Below are positions 1 to 10,625 of a stretch of 64,000 nucleotides of DNA, piece after piece (within the stretch, counting starts at the first letter, position 1; every line of letters begins with the position of its first letter). The DNA is from Dromiciops gliroides. Lineage: Eukaryota; Chordata; Mammalia; Microbiotheria; Microbiotheriidae. The notes under the pieces were generated by a model. It searched no databases. It saw only the letters and a program-made list of their open reading frames with translations, and had not been told where the DNA came from. Where the stretch lies: contig NC_057861.1 in the NCBI RefSeq assembly GCF_019393635.1, positions 78,871,327 to 78,935,326 on the forward strand, written 5' to 3'. The position numbers were made by a program, and so were the translations under genes.

Positions 1-261
1 AACATTTGTACTTTTTCCAGGTAGGTATCCCTACTCTAACTTTACTTTTGTCCCTCTCCAACTTCAACCCTATTTGTTAGACATTTCAGCACTACACTGT
101 CCTGTTTTCAAATCCCTCCCCTTGTGCTATCACATGTCTTCTCTTGCCAAATCTCGGCCCTAGATTACTCCTTCCATCTACCTTTTCCAATCCAACACAT
201 GGGCTGCTGAACAGATCGACAGGAAGCTTCACTGGAGGCACGTTATAAATTCATACTATCC

Positions 262-420
262 GGGGCGGCTAGGTGGCGCAGTGGATAAAGCACCGGCCCT
301 GGATTCAGGAGTACCTGAGTTCAAATCTGGCCTCAGACATTTGACACTTACTAGCTGTGTGACCCTGGGCAAGTCACTTAACCCCCATTGCCCTGCAAAA
401 AAAAAAACCAAAAAACAAAT
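262..420 (+). repeat. tRNA-derived marsupial SINE (WSINE1-like)
   Basis: Full-length copy with GGGCGGCTAGGTGG head and A-rich tail. It is flanked by a perfect 15-bp target duplication, aaattcatactatcc, at 247-261 and 421-435. Confidence 0.95.
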
Positions 421-968
421 AAATTCATACTATCCAACATCAACTGGGCCCTTGTTGTAGTGAGGCAGTCCTTTTATCCCTCTCTAATTTGATTCCCTAT
501 CTCACTCCCCACAAAAGCTATTCCAAACCTTTCTTCCCTCCTCACACCTCCCACAGCTCTGTCTCTCCTTTCTCTCAGCTGAGTATGCTGCCTCTTTCCT
601 CACTGAGAAAATTGAGGACATTCTACATAAGTTCCCTCTTCTCCCATTCTCTTCATCTCAAAAGTCCCTTGACATCATCCCCTACTCTCTCCTTTCCACC
701 AGTCTCTGAAAGAGAAATGGTTCTTCTCCTTGACAAGCTAGCCCCTCTACAAATGTATTTAATCCCAATACCTTCTGTCTTCTTGAGGAGACTGCAGCCT
801 CAATGATCCCCTCTCTGTGGAATCTTCAACCTCTCCTCATTGACTATTCCCTATTTCCTTTAAAGGAGCCTAAGTGTCCCCCTACTATTAAAAAACTGTC
901 ACTTAACACTACCATTCCCTCAAGCTATCATCTTTTTTCTCATTCAAATTCCTTAAAAAGGATACCTA

Positions 969-1113
969 GGGAGCAGCTAGGTGGTGCAGTGAATAAAGCA
1001 CTGGCCCTGGATTCAGGAGGGCCTGAGTTCAAATCTGGCCTCAGACACTTGACACTTACTAGCTGTGTGACCCTGGGCAAGTCACTTAACCCTCATTGCC
1101 CTCCCCGCAAAAA
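969..1113 (+). repeat. tRNA-derived marsupial SINE (WSINE1-like)
   Basis: Full-length copy inserted in L2 sequence. The target duplication aaaaaggatacc(t) is visible on both sides. Confidence 0.93.
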
Positions 1114-1865
1114 AGGATACCTGGATATCATGTAGATTTAGATATACAGATATGTCTATAATTGCTCCACATCCTTTCTAGCTTCTAACCTCATCACTCA
1201 ACCAAAACTGTTCCAAAGTTGCAAGTCTCTTAATTGACAAATCTGATGGTCTTTTCTTAGTTCTAATCCTTCTCAACCTTTCAGCGTCATTTAACACAGT
1301 TCATCACCCTCTCCTTTCTGGATCTTAGTGACATGATTTTTGACTGATTCTCCTACCAATATGACCAGTTCTTCTCTGTCTCCTTTGTTGGTTCCTCATT
1401 TAGGTCTACAGAAAATCCCCAAAGTTCTGTCCCTATACACTCATATTTTCTCTCTAAAACTAGTCTTCTCTTTGTTCCTTACAGATCATACTCCATATCC
1501 TTTCTCCATGTCTTTGCATTAGCTGCCCGATGCCTAGAATGCATTCCCTTCTCACTCCCACCTCACATAATCCCTCTCTTCTTTCAAGATGCAGACTAAG
1601 CACCACCTTCTCTATGAAGTCTTTCCTGATGCCTTCAAATGCTAGTGCCTTCTTTCCCTAACTTCCTTATATTTAACTACTCTGCATTTAATTATATTTA
1701 TTCTCTTCATATTTGTTCTGTGTATGTGTTTCTTATCTTAATCAAGAGAATATCAGCCCCCCCCTGCAAGTAGTGATTGATTCTTTGCACTTAAGCCCCA
1801 CAGGACCCAGCATAATACCTCAAACATAAGCAGGCACTTCAAAGGGTATTCACTGATTTACTGAC

Positions 1866-2000
1866 TGATTGTGGGCAAGTCATTTCCCTACTCTGAGTTT
1901 CAGCTTTCTCATCTACAACATGGGGAAAATAATACCCATATGACCCAATCTCACAGGGCTATTATAAGGAAAGCCCTTTGTAAACCTTCACACACTACAT
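1866..2000 (+). repeat. MIR-like CORE-SINE fragment
   Basis: Contains the conserved MIR segments 'gggcaagtcatttccc', 'tcagctttctcatct' and a tail ending in 'agccctttgtaaa'. Diverged and lacks the 5' tRNA head. Confidence 0.7.
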
Positions 2001-2029
2001 AAACATGACTCTTCTCTCCCCATCTCTGC

Positions 2030-2390
2030 CTGACAACATCTTACCTATCCTTCAAAGCCCCGGGAAAATGCCACCTCCTCCATGAAGCTGCCCAGATATC
2101 CCAAGTGAGAAGTGATCTTTCCCTTATTTAACCTCATACTCTCATGCACCTGAACTATTCTAATTTCTGTTGTCCTTATTTGTCCCTTTGCCTTGTCTCC
2201 CTTCCTATGCTGTAAACTCTTACAAAGGTGGGAACCATCTTACTTACCTTTTTGTTTGCTTCCAGAGCTCAGCACAAAAATCTTCAGTAGTTTCCCATTG
2301 CCTACAGAGCAAAATTCAAAAGTCTTTGTCCAATATTCAAGGCCCTCCACAAACTAAAACCACCCTGCCTCCCTAGTGCCTTCAATAAAC
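2030..2390 (+). repeat. L2 LINE 3' fragments
   Basis: Two adjoining pieces. 2030-2275 is the L2 3' region (cctccatgaagctgccc; gtaaactcttacaaaggtggg). 2283-2390 is a more 5' L2 segment (ttcccattgcctacagagca; aaggccctccacaa), so the order is rearranged. Confidence 0.65.
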
Positions 2391-2429
2391 CCTCATAAGA
2401 AATGAGCACAGGTAATGTGTAAAATGGAA

Positions 2430-2585
2430 CTGGAAAAAAACAAAACCTGGGTTTGGATCTGGTTCTACTACTTATTAGCTTTGTGGCTTTGGACAAGTCA
2501 ATCTGGGCTTCAGTGTCTTCATCTACAAATCAAGGAGCCTTGACCTAAATAATCATTAAAATCTAGACCCTATGATCTATTCCAC
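2430..2585 (+). repeat. MIR-like CORE-SINE
   Basis: Diverged MIR: 'tactacttattagctttgtgg', 'ggacaagtcaa' and 'cttcatctacaaa' occur in the usual order. Confidence 0.7.
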
Positions 2586-2789
2586 CTAAGATCCAAGGAC
2601 TCATTCAGAACTCAAATTTTGGTAAACCCCCTATATATTGTTCATAAAATCAGATATTCCACTCATCCTTTCCCCTTCTTCCTCCCTCTCCCCCCCTCCC
2701 CAACATGCATCTTTAGCCTAGATTTGTACAGCTACATTTCCCGCCCCAAGTGAAGGACTGCACAAAAGAATGGGAAAACTGTGATGTGA

Positions 2790-2950
2790 ATCTGTAGTGA
2801 GAAGACCTTGGTTCCAGCCCTGGCTCTGCTACTTCTCAGCTAGATGAACTCGCTACAAGTCACTTCATCTATCTATACCTCCATTTTCTCTTCATAAAAT
2901 GAAGTAGTCAAAATAGACGGACTCTAAGGTCTTTTCTGGCTCTAAACTCT
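2790..2950 (+). repeat. MIR-like CORE-SINE
   Basis: Diverged MIR with 'ggctctgctacttctcagct', 'caagtcacttcat' and 'tctaaggtcttttctggctc'. Confidence 0.72.
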
Positions 2951-3489
2951 AGGAACCCCTCCCTGAGTCAGATCACCAAAGTGCTTCAGAAGCCTCACAG
3001 CTATTAAAAAAGCAGATGAGGCCAAGAGTCCCAGAAAAGCAGATTCCAGAGAGTCCTTACCCAGAGAGACCATGTTCCCATAACTCTCCAACATCGGGTC
3101 CCTCTAGGAGGTCAGGTTACTCCAAGCTGAGCCATATAACCACAGCCTTGTACATTGATGACTCCTAAAACAACATGTTCCCGGGGGACAGAAAATGAGG
3201 GAAGAAGAGAAAACAAAGGGGAAGGGGATGGAAATACAAAGGACTCTGAACATGTATGTCCTTGTGGAGACAAGGGAACTGAGTACAGTCAGCATTATGT
3301 GTACAGGACCTGATTCCCAATTATCCTGCCATAGAGACGAGAGCTATAGGGATCCCAGCAAAACTTGTCAAAGAATCAATGATAGATTCACAACTAGAAG
3401 CCAGATCCTTGTCCCAGGATTTTTCACTAACTTCATATTAATGACCCTTTTATTTGGAATAGAACCAAATTCTCACAAACCTAGGAAAG
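2951..3489. other. No recognised feature
   Basis: About 540 bases of mixed composition. A 104-codon open frame at 3195-3509 runs into the next SINE and has no recognisable domain, so it is not called as a gene. Confidence 0.5.
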
Positions 3490-3619
3490 CTAGGTGGTGC
3501 AGTAGATAAAGCACTGGCCCTGGATTCAGGAGTTCAAATCTGGCCTCCGATACTTGACACTTACTAACTGTGTGACCCTGGGCAAGTCACTTAACCCTCA
3601 TTGCCCTGAAAAAAAAAAC
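3490..3619 (+). repeat. tRNA-derived marsupial SINE, 5'-truncated and internally shortened
   Basis: Lacks the first few head bases and part of the middle. Flanked by a perfect aacctaggaaag duplication at 3478-3489 and 3620-3631. Confidence 0.92.
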
Positions 3620-3734
3620 AACCTAGGAAAGTGGAAGGTCAGAGGTGATACAGAATGCCTTTATTCTGGGGATACAGAGTGGTCCAATAGAATACACCCT
3701 CTTCTTGGAATCAGGACACCTCCAATCTATTCTC

Positions 3735-3772
3735 TTTTTTTTTTTTTTTTGGTGAGGCAATTGGGGTTAAGT
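3735..3772 (-). repeat. Extremely 5'-truncated SINE (tail only)
   Basis: Only the poly-T and the last ~20 bases of the SINE body (caattggggttaag) are present. A perfect 17-bp duplication, acctccaatctattctc, at 3718-3734 and 3773-3789 proves an independent retrotransposition event. Confidence 0.9.
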
Positions 3773-3784
3773 ACCTCCAATCTA

Positions 3785-3870
3785 TTCTCAGCTCTGCCAC
3801 TGACTTGCTGTGTGACCTTGGGCATGCCACTTCCCATTGATTAGCCTAAGTTTCCTTTTCATTTCCCCAA
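3785..3870 (+). repeat. MIR-like CORE-SINE fragment
   Basis: Short diverged MIR core, 'ctctgccactgacttgctgt' followed by 'gtgaccttgggca'. Confidence 0.65.
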
Positions 3871-4039
3871 AGTAGGCAGAAATCCCTGACCTATCCACAT
3901 TTCTGTACTGTGAAGAAAACACAAAAGAAATACGTACTATTATCATTATTATAAATCTGACATTCACTCAACAAACATTTGAGCTTCCGTTATGTGCAAA
4001 GACTAGTATAGTAGAAACAGTACCAGACAAGGGCTGTAT

Positions 4040-4265
4040 TGTATATAAGTAGTATAGGAACTAAGTGACTGTGGGCAAGTCACTTTATCTCCATGGGCTG
4101 TCTTTTTTTTTTCCGGGCAATGAGGGTTAAGTGACTTGCCCAGGGTCACTTACAGCTAGTAAGTGAACTCTGGTCCTCCTGAATCCAAGGCCAGTGCCCC
4201 TGGGCTGTCATTTCTGAAAGGAAAGAGGAGAATGATCTCTAAGATCCCTTTCAGTTCTAAATCCA
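4040..4265 (+). repeat. MIR-like CORE-SINE split by a younger SINE
   Basis: The MIR halves 'aagtgactgtgggcaagtca' and 'gatctctaagatccctttca' flank a reverse-oriented WSINE1-like copy at 4103-4199. Confidence 0.65.
4103..4199 (-). repeat. tRNA-derived marsupial SINE, internally deleted
   Basis: Poly-T tail at left, shortened body and truncated head. Inserted in a MIR; an imperfect ccatgggctgtc / cccctgggctgtc duplication flanks it. Confidence 0.85.
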
Positions 4266-4369
4266 GCAATCATTTTATTTTTTTTTTGGTCTATGATGTC
4301 AGTGATACAAACTGTCTATAACTTACAATTTTAGTGACTTGCTTGGGAACTGAGACATTAGGCTTATAC

Positions 4370-4462
4370 AATTCCTTACATAAGTAATTTTATTTGATCT
4401 TCACAACCCTGGAGGTAAGCATTATTATCTTCATTTTACAGATGAGGAAAATGAACTCTTTA
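4370..4462 (-). repeat. CORE-SINE (MAR1/MIR-like) fragment
   Basis: Contains 'ttcacaaccctggaggtaag' and 'cattttacagatgagg', the reverse complement of the 3' half of marsupial CORE-SINEs. Confidence 0.6.
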
Positions 4463-4474
4463 AGAATGCGTCCG

Positions 4475-4635
4475 GAGGGGCAGCTAGATGGCGCAGTGGT
4501 TAAAGCGCTGGCCCTGGATTCAGGAGTACCTGAGTTCAAATCCAGCCTTAGACACTTAACACTTACTAGCTGTGTGACCCTGGGCAAGTCACTTAACCCC
4601 CATTGCCCCACGCCAAAAAAAAAAAAAAAAAAAAA
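4475..4635 (+). repeat. tRNA-derived marsupial SINE, first of a same-site pair
   Basis: Full-length copy with a 22-base A tail. Target duplication agaatgcgtccg at 4463-4474 and 4636-4647; the second copy becomes the left flank of the next SINE. Confidence 0.94.
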
Positions 4636-4647
4636 AGAATGCGTCCG

Positions 4648-4791
4648 GGGCAGCTAGGTTGCGCAGTGAATAGAGCACCGGCCCTGGAGTCAGGAGGACC
4701 TGAGTTCAAATGCGGCCTCAGACACTTGACACTTACTAGCTGTGTGACCCTGGGCAAGTCACTTAACCCCAATTGCCTCACCAAAAAAAAA
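4648..4791 (+). repeat. tRNA-derived marsupial SINE, second of a same-site pair
   Basis: Full-length copy immediately after the previous SINE. A third, slightly changed target copy (agaatgcctcc) follows at about 4792, so two insertions used the same target sequence. Confidence 0.94.
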
Positions 4792-4803
4792 AAAGAATGC
4801 CTC

Positions 4804-5145
4804 CAACCTACCTTGCCAGACTCATTTCACATCACTCCTCTTCATACATTCTGCATTCCAACCACAATGGCCTATGTACTGTTCCCTAATTCAACATTTT
4901 ATCTCCTGTTTTTGCACAAGCTGACCCCACCCCCATTCCTAAGAATGTTTGCTTCATCTGCGTCTCTTAGACTCCTTGGCTTCCTTCATTCAAGTCGCAA
5001 CTTACATGGCACCTCCTACTGAGCAGCTGGGACTGCTGGAATGATTTCCCTGCCTGGGTTGTGCTGCGTTGTGTCTGCCTTTCTCCGTATCCCCAGCGCT
5101 TAGCTCAGGACTTAGCACACAGCAGGCGCTTCACAAATGCTTGGA
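4804..5145 (+). repeat. L2 LINE 3' end
   Basis: L2 3' region closing with the hallmark 'ccccagcgcttagctcagg' and 'cagcaggcgcttcacaaatg'. Non-coding fossil. Confidence 0.75.
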
Positions 5146-5580
5146 ACCTGAGGTCAGGTGCGCACCTACCTACCTGGCCACATCTGCCCCCGTCTCTGCC
5201 CACTGTCCGGGGTCCCAGGCCGACCCGAAGCTCGGGATCCCAGCTGTGAACCCCGGGGGCGGAGCAAGGAATGGGGGAAGGGGGCGGGGACGGCGGACAC
5301 ACCCTCCAACCCCGAGCACGCTCACCCAACGCTGTGGGATCATAGGAAAAGCCGCCTGCAGCGGCCAAGACCAACGATGACCGGAAACGACCCGGGAAGC
5401 CACCGGCCAGCTGGGCAGGCATCGAACTCTACAGGGCTTCCGCGGAAGCTCTAGGCTAATGGGAGGACTGGCCATCTCGGTGGTTAAGCCGCATCCGGGG
5501 AGACAGTCCCGCCCCCTAAGGGGTGAGTGAGTAGGGGGCCCGCCCTTCTCGAAACCTCAGTTGAGCCTTCTCCATAGCAA
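5146..5580. promoter_or_regulatory. CpG-rich promoter-like island, gene not identified
   Basis: A sharp change to GC-rich, CpG-dense sequence between repeat blocks. It holds GC-box-like strings (gggggcggggac near 5282; cccgccccc near 5507), ETS-like accggaaac near 5380 and a YY1-like gccatct near 5473. Strong splice-donor-like gtgagt occurs on the + strand near 5524 and gtgagc on the - strand near 5327, so a first exon could leave in either direction. Minus-strand open frames of about 100 codons (5105-5475) match nothing I recognise. It could serve the receptor gene 5 kb downstream or a gene off the left edge. No TATA box is obvious. Confidence 0.6.
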
Positions 5581-5605
5581 CTGAACCAGGACCTTTTGAT
5601 TTGGG

Positions 5606-5950
5606 CCATTAGATGGCGCAGTCGATAGAGCACTGGCTCTGAAATTGGGAGGATCCGAGTTCAACTCTCACCTCAGATTAGCCTCAAATATCCGAAGCCA
5701 TAGCCAGTGTCTTGATGTCTATCTTGCCACTGGACCCTGATGGCTCTGGAGGAAAGAGTGAGGTTGGTGACCTTGCACAGCCCTCCCTCACTTAAATTCT
5801 TGGCAAAGATACTGGAGTGGTCTGCCATTTCCTTCTCCTACTCATCTTACAGATGAGGAAATGGAGGCAAAGAGGGTGAAGTGACTTGCCCAAGGTCACA
5901 CAGGGAGGAAATGGCAGAGCTGGGCATTGAACCCAGGTCCTTGGGCTTAA
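5606..5950. repeat. Diverged CORE-SINE pieces, both orientations
   Basis: 5606-5700 resembles a forward tRNA-SINE head (attagatggcgcagtcgata). 5810-5945 is a reverse MIR/MAR1 segment (cagatgaggaaatggaggca; gtgacttgcccaaggtcaca). Confidence 0.6.
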
Positions 5951-6200
5951 GAGCACCTAGATGGCACCACAGTGCACAAAGTGCTAGGCCTGGAATCAAG
6001 AAGACATCTTCCTGAGTTCAAATCTGACCTCTGACACTTACTGTGTGACCCTGGGCAAGTCACTTAATCCTGTTTTCCTCAGTTTCCTCATCTGTAAAAT
6101 GAGCTGGAGAAGGAAAGGGCAAACCATTCCAATATCTCTGCCAAGAAAATCCCAAATGTGATCACAAAGAATCAGACACGACTCAAATAACTTCTTTCCA
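5951..6200 (+). repeat. MAR1-type CORE-SINE
   Basis: Near-complete element: head at 5951, then 'cctcagtttcctcatctgta', then the MAR1 3' part 'gagctggagaaggaaagg' and 'aatcagacacgactc'. Confidence 0.85.
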
Positions 6201-6224
6201 CTATACCATACTGCCTTACAAAGT

Positions 6225-6505
6225 GCAAGGCATCATGCTTTGTAGTTTCCCTGGCTTTCTTCAAGTCCCAACTAAAATCCCACTAGCTACAGGAAACCTT
6301 GTCCAATCCCTCTTCACACTACTGCCTTCCCTCTATTTATTATTTCCAATTTATCCCACACATAACTTGTTTGAGCATAGTTATTTGCATGTTGTCTCCC
6401 TTGTTAGACTACCTATGAGCTCCTTAAGGAGCTTCTGCCTTTCTTTGGACCCCTTAGCATTTAACATACAGTAGGCACTTAACAAATGTTTATTGACTGA
6501 CTGTG
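6225..6505 (+). repeat. L2 LINE 3' end
   Basis: Ends in the L2 hallmark 'cagtaggcacttaacaaatg' and 'ttattgactgactg'. Confidence 0.75.
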
Positions 6506-6519
6506 CCAGGTACTGAGGT

Positions 6520-6890
6520 GATGAATCTTAAGTCTATGCCATAAGGGGATCAGTTGGAAGAACTGGAGCTATTTAACCTGGAAGAGAATAGACATGGGGA
6601 GTGTATGTTAGCTATCTTCAACTATTCAAACGACTGTTCTCTTAGACCCCAGAGGGCAGAACCAGGAGCAATGGGTGGAATAAGATTCAAGGAGGAACAT
6701 ATCAATTCGTCAGGAAAACCTTCCAAACTAATAGAACTGTCCCAAAGTTAAATGAGCTGCCCCAGAAAGCTGTGGTCTCCCCCTTGTTGTGGGTAAAGAC
6801 TGGATGACTGCTTGTGGAATTTGTTTTCTTGCATGTGTTGAACTACACAGTCACCAAGGTCCCTTCCAACTCTGTGATTCTGATAGAACA
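6520..6890 (+). repeat. CR1/L3-type LINE 3' end
   Basis: Contains the L3/CR1 3' pattern 'ctggagctatttaacctgg', 'ccccagagggcagaacc', 'gagctgccccagaaagct' and 'aaggtcccttccaactct', in that order. Confidence 0.7.
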
Positions 6891-7190
6891 GAGAAAACAA
6901 AACAGTCCAGCATAAAAGGGATACACGGATAAGGAAATATAAGTTAATTTGAAGAGAAGGAGAATGCCAACAACTGGAATGAACCAAGGACAGCTGTATG
7001 AGGAAAGTATAGAGCAGGAGTCTACAAGCACTGTGGTGAGGAGTGAGTGCCTTTCAGGGAAAAGGGCGTGGAGAAAGCAGAGGTCATGTAAGAGGAGTGA
7101 TTGGAGGAGCCTTTGACCAATTTTATGAGCCCCTCCAAATAACTTGATAGGATTACAGGACATTGACCTTTGTCCACCCATAGGGGTGGA

Positions 7191-7740
7191 CATTGTTAAA
7201 GGCTATTAAGGGGATTCCCTGAACTTTTTGAGTTGCCATATTTTCCAGAAACACTTAACCTAGAGCATGCTGGAGAGGCCCTAAATGTATCAAGGACGAA
7301 GATCCCCCTTTAGCTGACATAATTCATTGTTGCACCCCAACCTGGACTCCCTGTGTGTTCTTGGGAGGCAAGACAGGTGCCAGCCATCTGTGCTAGGCTG
7401 GGATACTGCTTGTGCAGCTGTGGTCTTCTATAGATAAGGGGACCCTCCTTAACTTCTTAGTTTAGCAGTTCCCAAAGGGAAAAGAATGTGGCTTTTACCA
7501 TCACTCCACTCCTCCTCATGGAGAGTGGTCTTGGTATCCTATACCTGTGCTGCACTGTCCCCCTCCCATGTTATGGCCCTTCTTAGTATCCCCTCCTGCC
7601 TTTGTCCTACTACTATAAAAATGTAAACTTCTGTAAAAACTTGAAATCCTTTGGGTTCCCATGCATGTTAATTTCTCTTGTAATAAACCTGGTTTTCACA
7701 TAAATCTCATGATCGCCTGTTGACAGCATGTACTCTAGCA
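7191..7740 (+). repeat. Possible solo LTR (fossil)
   Basis: Starts TGTTAAAGG, has a TATA-like ctataaaaatg near 7613, a polyadenylation signal aataaacc near 7682 and ends near ...gcatgtactctagca. Layout fits an LTR, but I see no second LTR or duplication. Confidence 0.4.
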
Positions 7741-8716
7741 CTTTGCTAAAAAGACAAAGGGAACGCCACTCATTGTTCCCAGTCACTGTGGCTGCCTCCA
7801 AGATAGTTGGTAATGAGTCAGTGGGGCACTGATCCTTGTTGAAACAACCATTTTTTCCTCCAGCAGCTAAATGGCTCAGCCTTAAAATTTCTCATGTTTT
7901 CTCTCCATTGGACTTTCAGAGTAATACACAGGAGGCAAGGGGAAGATTTTGTTTTCTTCCTACATGCAGAAGAAAATGGCAACTGGCAAGGGAAGGACTT
8001 GGCAAGCAGTCTATTGGATGGAAAGGCAGAAGGTAGCCAAGAACTTTTGCTCTTGAGCATAGGTCAGAGGCTAAAGTTCCTGAGATGGTCTAGAGTTTTC
8101 AAGAGATGGAGAGGTCCTAAGTGTGAGAGTCAGACATTGGTGTCCATGGGGGAGATTTCCTTAAGCTTTTACCTACTGAAAAGAAGAAAGAGACTTCCCA
8201 CAGTGGACTATCCTGTAGCTGAAGGACCAAAGTCATGCCATGGTTAGGGAAGGGAAGGGCAAGGAGGACAGTGGGAAGAGACCTTGACCTCCTCCCCTCT
8301 GCAATTGCTGTGAGTCACTTGAATGGCGCATGCCAGAAGTAAATGGGAAGAGATTATTTGACAATCTCCAAAGTATCTTGAGCTTTTTGGTAGTGACAGA
8401 CGTCTGATGAATTGTTTGGGTGCTTCATGTTTCTTCTGTGTCTTATGTACACCCTATGGTGGGTGAAATGATGACTTCCCTATATTGCACACTGAGTGCC
8501 TGTGCAGGAGTTGGGGAACCTGCTACCCACTTTTGGGAAAACTTAGCTGTGAGCCATGCCTAAGCTTTAGGTTAGAGATTTCATGAAGTAACACTCTGGG
8601 ATCAGGGCATGAGTCAAAAAGAAACTGATCCTTGGTGCAAGTGGGTAAAAGGCCACAGGCTTGGAGCTGAGATGATTTTGAGAGTCAGTTTCATTTTCTG
8701 CAAAAATGATGGAGTT
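7741..8716. other. No confidently recognised feature
   Basis: About 1 kb of unassigned sequence. Open frames at 7894-8247 (117 codons) and on the opposite strand show no domain or splice context. Confidence 0.5.
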
Positions 8717-8861
8717 GGGGCAATTAGATAGCTCAGTGGACTGGAGGCTCAGTGGCCTGGAGTCAAGAGGACCTGAATTCAAAATCAGTCTCATAGACAA
8801 TTACCAGCTGTGTGACCCTGGATAAGTCACTTAACCCCAAGGGCCTCCAAAAATAACAAAT
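8717..8861 (+). repeat. Older tRNA-derived marsupial SINE
   Basis: A diverged WSINE1-like copy with a small internal duplication in its head. Its 15-bp target duplication (aaaatgatggagttg / aaaattatggggttg) has drifted, consistent with greater age. Confidence 0.85.
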
Positions 8862-9189
8862 AAAAATTATGGGGTTGAATGAGGCTAGAACACTTGGGAG
8901 ATGAGGTCAGGGGTCTTCCATAAGAAAAAAGGGAGCTGCCAGGCCAGGTCAGGCATAGGGGTGGAAATGGAAGTTGGTGAGCCCAAAGGTCAGCTCAATC
9001 CACCTCCCTAACACACAAATACTTGTCATTTGGGCAAGAGTTTCCACTTCTGGACTCACCCTGCTATGATAGCTTAGCACACTTATGCAATGAAACCCCT
9101 TGAAATGGCCACCAGAGACTTCCTGCTGAGAGTTAGCACTGCACTGTCCAGGGCTCAATCCTGAAGTAGAGGCTTCCTGCAATAATGAG

Positions 9190-9330
9190 GAAAGTCCTGG
9201 AGTGGGAATCAGGACACCTGGGTTCTAGTTCTAGCTCTGCCATTGACTCACTCTTTGACCTTAAGCCTTCTGTGGGCTTCATTTTCCTTTGATGTGAAAA
9301 GGAGAATAGAACTAAATTATCTCAGAGACA
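9190..9330 (+). repeat. MIR-like CORE-SINE
   Basis: Contains 'cacctgggttctagttctag' and 'ctctgccattgactcactct' followed by the usual 3' core. Confidence 0.72.
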
Positions 9331-9366
9331 GACAGACAGAAAGAGACAGAGAGAGATTGAGGGGGA

Positions 9367-9368
<2 letters not shown>

Positions 9369-9442
<74 letters not shown>
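9369..9442 (+). repeat. (GA)n microsatellite
   Basis: About 36 uninterrupted GA units inside a longer purine-rich stretch (9320-9500). Confidence 0.98.
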
Positions 9443-9449
<7 letters not shown>

Positions 9450-9499
9450 GAGAGAGCAGAGAGACAGAAAAAGAGAAGTGGAAGAAAGGAGAGAGACTG

Positions 9500-10625
9500 T
9501 TGTTCAACTGACTATATGTGAAAAAGGATACATTGTTGTATATGAATCTGGGAGAGTCAATGAGGCTCTGAGACAGTGTCTGTGACAAACTGTATATGCG
9601 ATTGTGAATACAAGAGAGGAAGACATTGAGTAGCCGGGTACCCATGGCAGGGGGAGCCTTCACTTCAACTTCTCACCTGCTTCCCCCTCACCCGTCCATG
9701 ACCTCTATTGATTTCCCCACAGTCTGGGTTTGAGTCCTAGGCAAGCCAGGAACCTGGCAAACAGATGTTACTCTTGGCTCCAGGGATACCAAGGAATGCA
9801 GACACTTTGGCCCTCACTGGAAGGGGGCTATGGTCAGGACCCCAGGCATTTAGACCTCTTCCGCCATGGCCCCCTCCCCCAAGTCTCCATCCTCCCTTTG
9901 GAAACCAGGAGTCCAAATCCTTATCCTTTTCTTCCCCTCAGGGACTGGGGGGAGAGGGAAAGGGAGGGGGAAGAGGGGAGTAAGAATGTCAGGCTTCTTC
10001 CAGACCAAACTCTGACTTCAGCTCACCCCACAGCACCCCCCTCCACCAAAACCAGCAACGCACTTACATCCAGACCCAGAACTGCCTCATCTCCCTCCTA
10101 TCACTCACAGCCAGCCCAACTTTGGACACAGACAGATCAGAAACACAGACTGCTGTGCTACCCATGAGACCGAGGCCCCATAGAGAAAGGCCCCAGCAGA
10201 GAGAATCAGAACCTACCAATCACAAGACTGTGAGAGAGCCAGAGAGGAGGGAAGATACACAGTGGGAGAAAGACAGCAAAGGTAAACCAGGGGATAGGAA
10301 GCAGAGACAGAGAGACAGAGATAGTGACAGAGACAGAAGAGAATCAGAGGAGAGAGATAATGACTACCAGGGAAACAGGTAAAGATGGTCAGAGATAGCA
10401 GAGATGAAATAGAGACAGTAAAAGAGGTAAAGACAGACGAGAACCATTGAAAGACAGATAACTGAAGAAAGAGACAGTGTAAGATAAGGAAAACAGGAAG
10501 AGACAGAGTAGATCAAAGGAGAGTGAGAGTTTCAGAGTTGGGAACAGGACAAAAGGCAGGTAAAGACAGAACAAGGGGTTACTAGGCAGTTCTCAGTTCT
10601 AACAGAAGCTGCCCAATAGCTAACC
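9500..10625 (+). other. Upstream region of the receptor gene; purine-rich tract
   Basis: 9660-10170 is GC-richer than its surroundings and may hold untranslated exon sequence. 10180-10570 is a long imperfect gagacagag purine tract on the + strand. A 145-codon open frame at 9730-10167 has no recognisable domain and low complexity in its second half, so it is not called as coding. Confidence 0.5.

Larger units (their letters stand above)
1..1870 (+). repeat. L2-type LINE, decayed ORF2 and 3' end
   Basis: Old LINE sequence running with the + strand. Around 1250-1440 the translation, over several broken frames, follows the L2/CR1 reverse-transcriptase pattern (a match to the FDTVDHPLL region, then a GVPQGSV-like stretch). 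1500-1860 is a typical L2 3' end (advice-like text on 'cctgatgccttc', then a short 3' tail with ttcactgattta). It is interrupted by two younger SINEs at 262-420 and 969-1113. No intact reading frame remains, so this is a fossil and not a gene. Confidence 0.75.

Noticed and set aside
262-400. tRNA gene suggested by A- and B-box-like motifs
   Set aside because: Those motifs are part of the SINE head; no intact tRNA cloverleaf was seen at any of the copies.
4390-4784. Open frames on both strands reading repeated MxRQLGLSDLPRVTQL and RAPALDSG-type peptides
   Set aside because: They are translations of the tRNA-derived SINE, which is open in several frames; the same peptides recur at every SINE copy in the window.
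9322-9663. 113-codon minus-strand open frame rich in Ser and Leu
   Set aside because: It is mainly the translated (GA)n microsatellite.
9730-10167. 145-codon open frame upstream of the receptor
   Set aside because: No recognisable domain and low-complexity composition; more likely 5' flank or untranslated sequence.
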